Both the position numbers and the translations under genes were made by a program. Of a DNA stretch of 34,399 bases, positions 32,265-34,399 are shown piece by piece (within the stretch, counting starts at the first letter, position 1; the number at the start of each line of letters is the position of its first letter). The DNA comes from Volvariella volvacea V23 (taxonomy: Eukaryota; Basidiomycota; Agaricomycetes; Agaricales; Pluteaceae): assembly GCA_000349905.1 (NCBI GenBank), contig AMXZ01001272.1, positions 1 through 34,399 of the forward strand. Reading direction: 5' to 3'. The notes under the pieces were generated by a model. It made no database searches. It was not told the DNA's origin and saw only the letters and a list, made by a program, of their open reading frames with translations.

Positions 32265-33230
32265 CGCTGTCTATGGTAGTCCTCAATGGAGACGCGCATA
32301 GATGTAAGTCCAGTCAGTCATGTACGCGTATCACTTCTCGAATTCCCACTCTTCATAGATCTCAATGGGCGCAGCTTTCAAAATGTGTTCAATAAACGAT
32401 GCTCCTTTCCTATTCTTTAAGGGTGATTCATTCCACCTCCGGTTCAACGTTTAATTCATTCACGATGGCGGTAGAGTCGTACAAGACCACTCCCTTTCAA
32501 CACCATTATGCGTCATAGCCATTTTGTGATGTGGTTAACGTCGTGGGCACACCCCATCTGGACACACCCGGACACAGATAGAGACAGCAGGGTCGGGCGA
32601 TGGTAGACACTTTATTCTCGTGTTGAGCATAACCACACAACCCCTTCCTCGTTGGTTTCGTCTCGCAGAGAGTAGTCAAGATCAAACCGTCACGTCATTC
32701 ACTTGAAAGTCTGAGGTTATTGTCGGTGCATTCACTGAGATAGTTGCATCTGATTGATCACCGTTCTGGTCGTTAATTTATGTATATCCGCTCAAGGTCA
32801 TCGAACCATCGGACGAAGCATTCTTCCCAAGCCCTACTTAGCCTATATGTAGCTCCAATACGCATAGGTCGCTTCGCTTTTCGTTTTTGGGGCAGATTTG
32901 GGCTGTTCAAGTACCTACATTTTCATCGGAGTCGGGCATGAGGGGCGATCTTTGGTCGCTTCCATCTCCTATTCGATTTAACTTCCGTAGTGATCACATA
33001 GTTCATTTCCCCAGCACATACCTTTGATGTAGCAGTAGTGCATAATTAAGCGCCTTTTTGCGCGACATGTTTACGAGACCACGAGGCGGACACGTTGCAT
33101 CGCGGCACACGAGGTAAAACGCCGTTGGCCAACACAACTCTCCCCTTAACCACCACGTCTTCTTGCGTCTACGCCATCTTCGTCGTCGTCACTACACACG
33201 AAACCAAGCACATTACCAATTCCAAACGCA
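32265..33230. other. Intergenic region upstream of the edge NLR
   Basis: About 970 bases without a supportable gene. The last 100 bases are pyrimidine-rich with CTTCGTCGTCGTC-like runs before the ATG at 33231, as expected for a fungal promoter and leader. No clear TATA box and no repeat were noticed. Confidence 0.45.
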
Positions 33231-34399
33231 ATGTCATCTCTTCGTAATAGAAGATTGATGTTTAATCAATCACCCACACCAGACTATAACGGTGGCATGG
33301 GTACGCCCATCAGAGATACAAAGTACCTTTATACTCGTCTAGCATTCAATACCTTACTTGTTGCTGGCGCACCCGTTGGTATCATTGCTCAGCCGTTATC
33401 GGAGGCAGCTCCCAGCCCAACTCTCGAGTCTAACTTGGAAAAGGCTTTGGGGCTGGCATGTACCATTCTTGAGCTTGTTGTAAATGACGGGGCAATTTCT
33501 CTTCCAAGACTCAAGGAGTCTGTAGAAGCCTTGCACAATATGGCTCAGAATGCTCAGGTGGGCCACCACGTAACTTGAATATTGAAAACAAGTCATAATC
33601 AATATGTTAATCTATGTAGAAAATTCAATCTGTCAAGTCTGAATATGAAGATTTGGCTCAAAGGGCATGCAACTTGGTTTATGGCATAGTTGCTCAAGTG
33701 AATGACATCAATCTTTCACCTGCTTGTCTCAATGCCCTTAAGATTATACTTAGGTAAGATTGTCTATTTACATATTGATTGGATATATTTATTGAAACAC
33801 AAATATCTTACCTCATTATAGTGTATTAAAGAAAGTAAAAGGTAAAGATAAGAGGCAATTTAATGCTAGTGACTTTTCTATTGCCTTTATCCCTGCATGT
33901 GCTTTTCAATTGCTAAGAGATAGAATGGAAGAAGCATTTGATTGCTTTGATGTATGTTCTTTTTCTTTTAAAGCTGGACATAGCTCATTTTATTCAGAAT
34001 ACAATGTTAATTTTGAAAGCAGAGTGGAAAGCAACAGAGCTTGCTAATTCATCTGCTAAGCAACTAGAGAATTTAAAGGCTTTATTACAGCCAGTTGATT
34101 TTACAGATAAACTCCATGACTTATGCATGAAAGATACTAGAGTATCTGTTTTTCAACAGGTGAATTCCTGGCTATTTGATAACAACAGCTCCAATGTGTT
34201 GTGGCTGCTGGGTGCCTCAGGAACTGGTAAATCTGCCATTGCAAAATCAGTCAGATTAGGGCTATCAGGCAATAATGAAGTCTATACTGCATTTTTTGCA
34301 TTTAGAAAAACATATGTCCTTACAAGCAATCCTATAGCCCTATGGAGAACCATTGCATTTCAGCTTGCAAAGCTTGATTCAGGATATGCAGAAAAGCTT
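33231..34399 (+). CDS. Partial NLR: MLKL/HeLo-like helical N-terminus plus NACHT
   Basis: Cut by the window edge. Exons: 33231-33557, 33620-33753, 33822-33951, 33998 to beyond 34399, giving 331 residues so far. Residues about 60-220 look all-helical (NLEKALGLACTILELVV, SEYEDLAQRACNLVYGIVAQ, FQLLRDRMEEAFDCFD) with the spacing and style of the MLKL-type four-helix N-terminal domains seen on many basidiomycete NLRs; in related HeLo/HELL/MLKL proteins this bundle permeabilises membranes during cell death. A NACHT start follows: SWLFDNN then LWLLGASGTGKSAIAKS, with Walker A at residues 269-276. This protein is not a close paralogue of NLR-A, -B or -C, and it lacks their Gly/Asn motif. The sensor domain lies outside the window. 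The helical-domain assignment is by pattern only; NACHT is firmer. Confidence 0.75.

Noticed and set aside
1..34399. CRISPR array, rRNA genes, biosynthetic cluster core enzymes
   Set aside because: None seen; the window is eukaryotic and contains no regularly spaced repeats, rRNA blocks or PKS/NRPS/terpene-synthase signatures.

Overview
The window looks like genomic DNA of a filamentous basidiomycete, most likely a mushroom-forming Agaricomycete. Almost every gene is cut by short introns (40-80 nt, GT-AG, with CTAAY-like branch sites). The gene content also fits: NACHT-type STAND/NLR proteins, F-box proteins, CFEM proteins and a priA/CPL1-like cysteine-rich secreted protein. All exon models were assembled by hand from reading frame, splice signals and comparison between paralogues in the window. 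No database search was possible.

Layout, left to right. 2-556: left arm of an inverted repeat. 1044-3686 (+): intact seven-exon NACHT protein (NLR-A). 4668-7299 (+): F-box-like protein. 7500-8358 and 8926-9407 (-): two CFEM paralogues, one with a GPI-type tail and one short. 9616-12250 (-): decayed NACHT paralogue (NLR-B). 13740-14791 (+): priA/CPL1-like secreted protein, convergent with an F-box gene at 14926-16331 (-). 17346-18362 (-): 2-Cys peroxiredoxin. 18718-19077 (+): orphan fragment of an F-box gene, next to the full-length paralogue at 19498-21229 (+). 22075-24286 (-): Nramp/SMF metal transporter. 24287-27336: 3 kb with no supportable gene. 27337-30117 (-): second intact NACHT protein (NLR-C). 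30357-31991 (+): ABHD13/BEM46-like hydrolase. 32089-32264: right arm of the inverted repeat. 33231 to the window end (+): a different NLR with a predicted helical, MLKL/HeLo-like N-terminus followed by NACHT, cut off by the window edge.

The most interesting material is the NLR set. NLR-A, -B and -C are paralogues sharing a short Gly/Asn-rich N-terminal motif, then an intron, then a NACHT domain, then a family-specific multi-exon C-terminal region with no visible WD40, ankyrin or TPR repeats. The motif resembles in style the amyloid signalling motifs of fungal NLRs. An MLKL-like NLR lies close by, so the locus may hold both sensor-type and executioner-type parts of a fungal cell-death system; this is inference. 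The three paralogues differ sharply at their C-termini and one is inactivated, as expected of a fast-evolving allorecognition or immunity family. Housekeeping genes (peroxiredoxin, Nramp, hydrolase) sit between these accessory genes and look intact.
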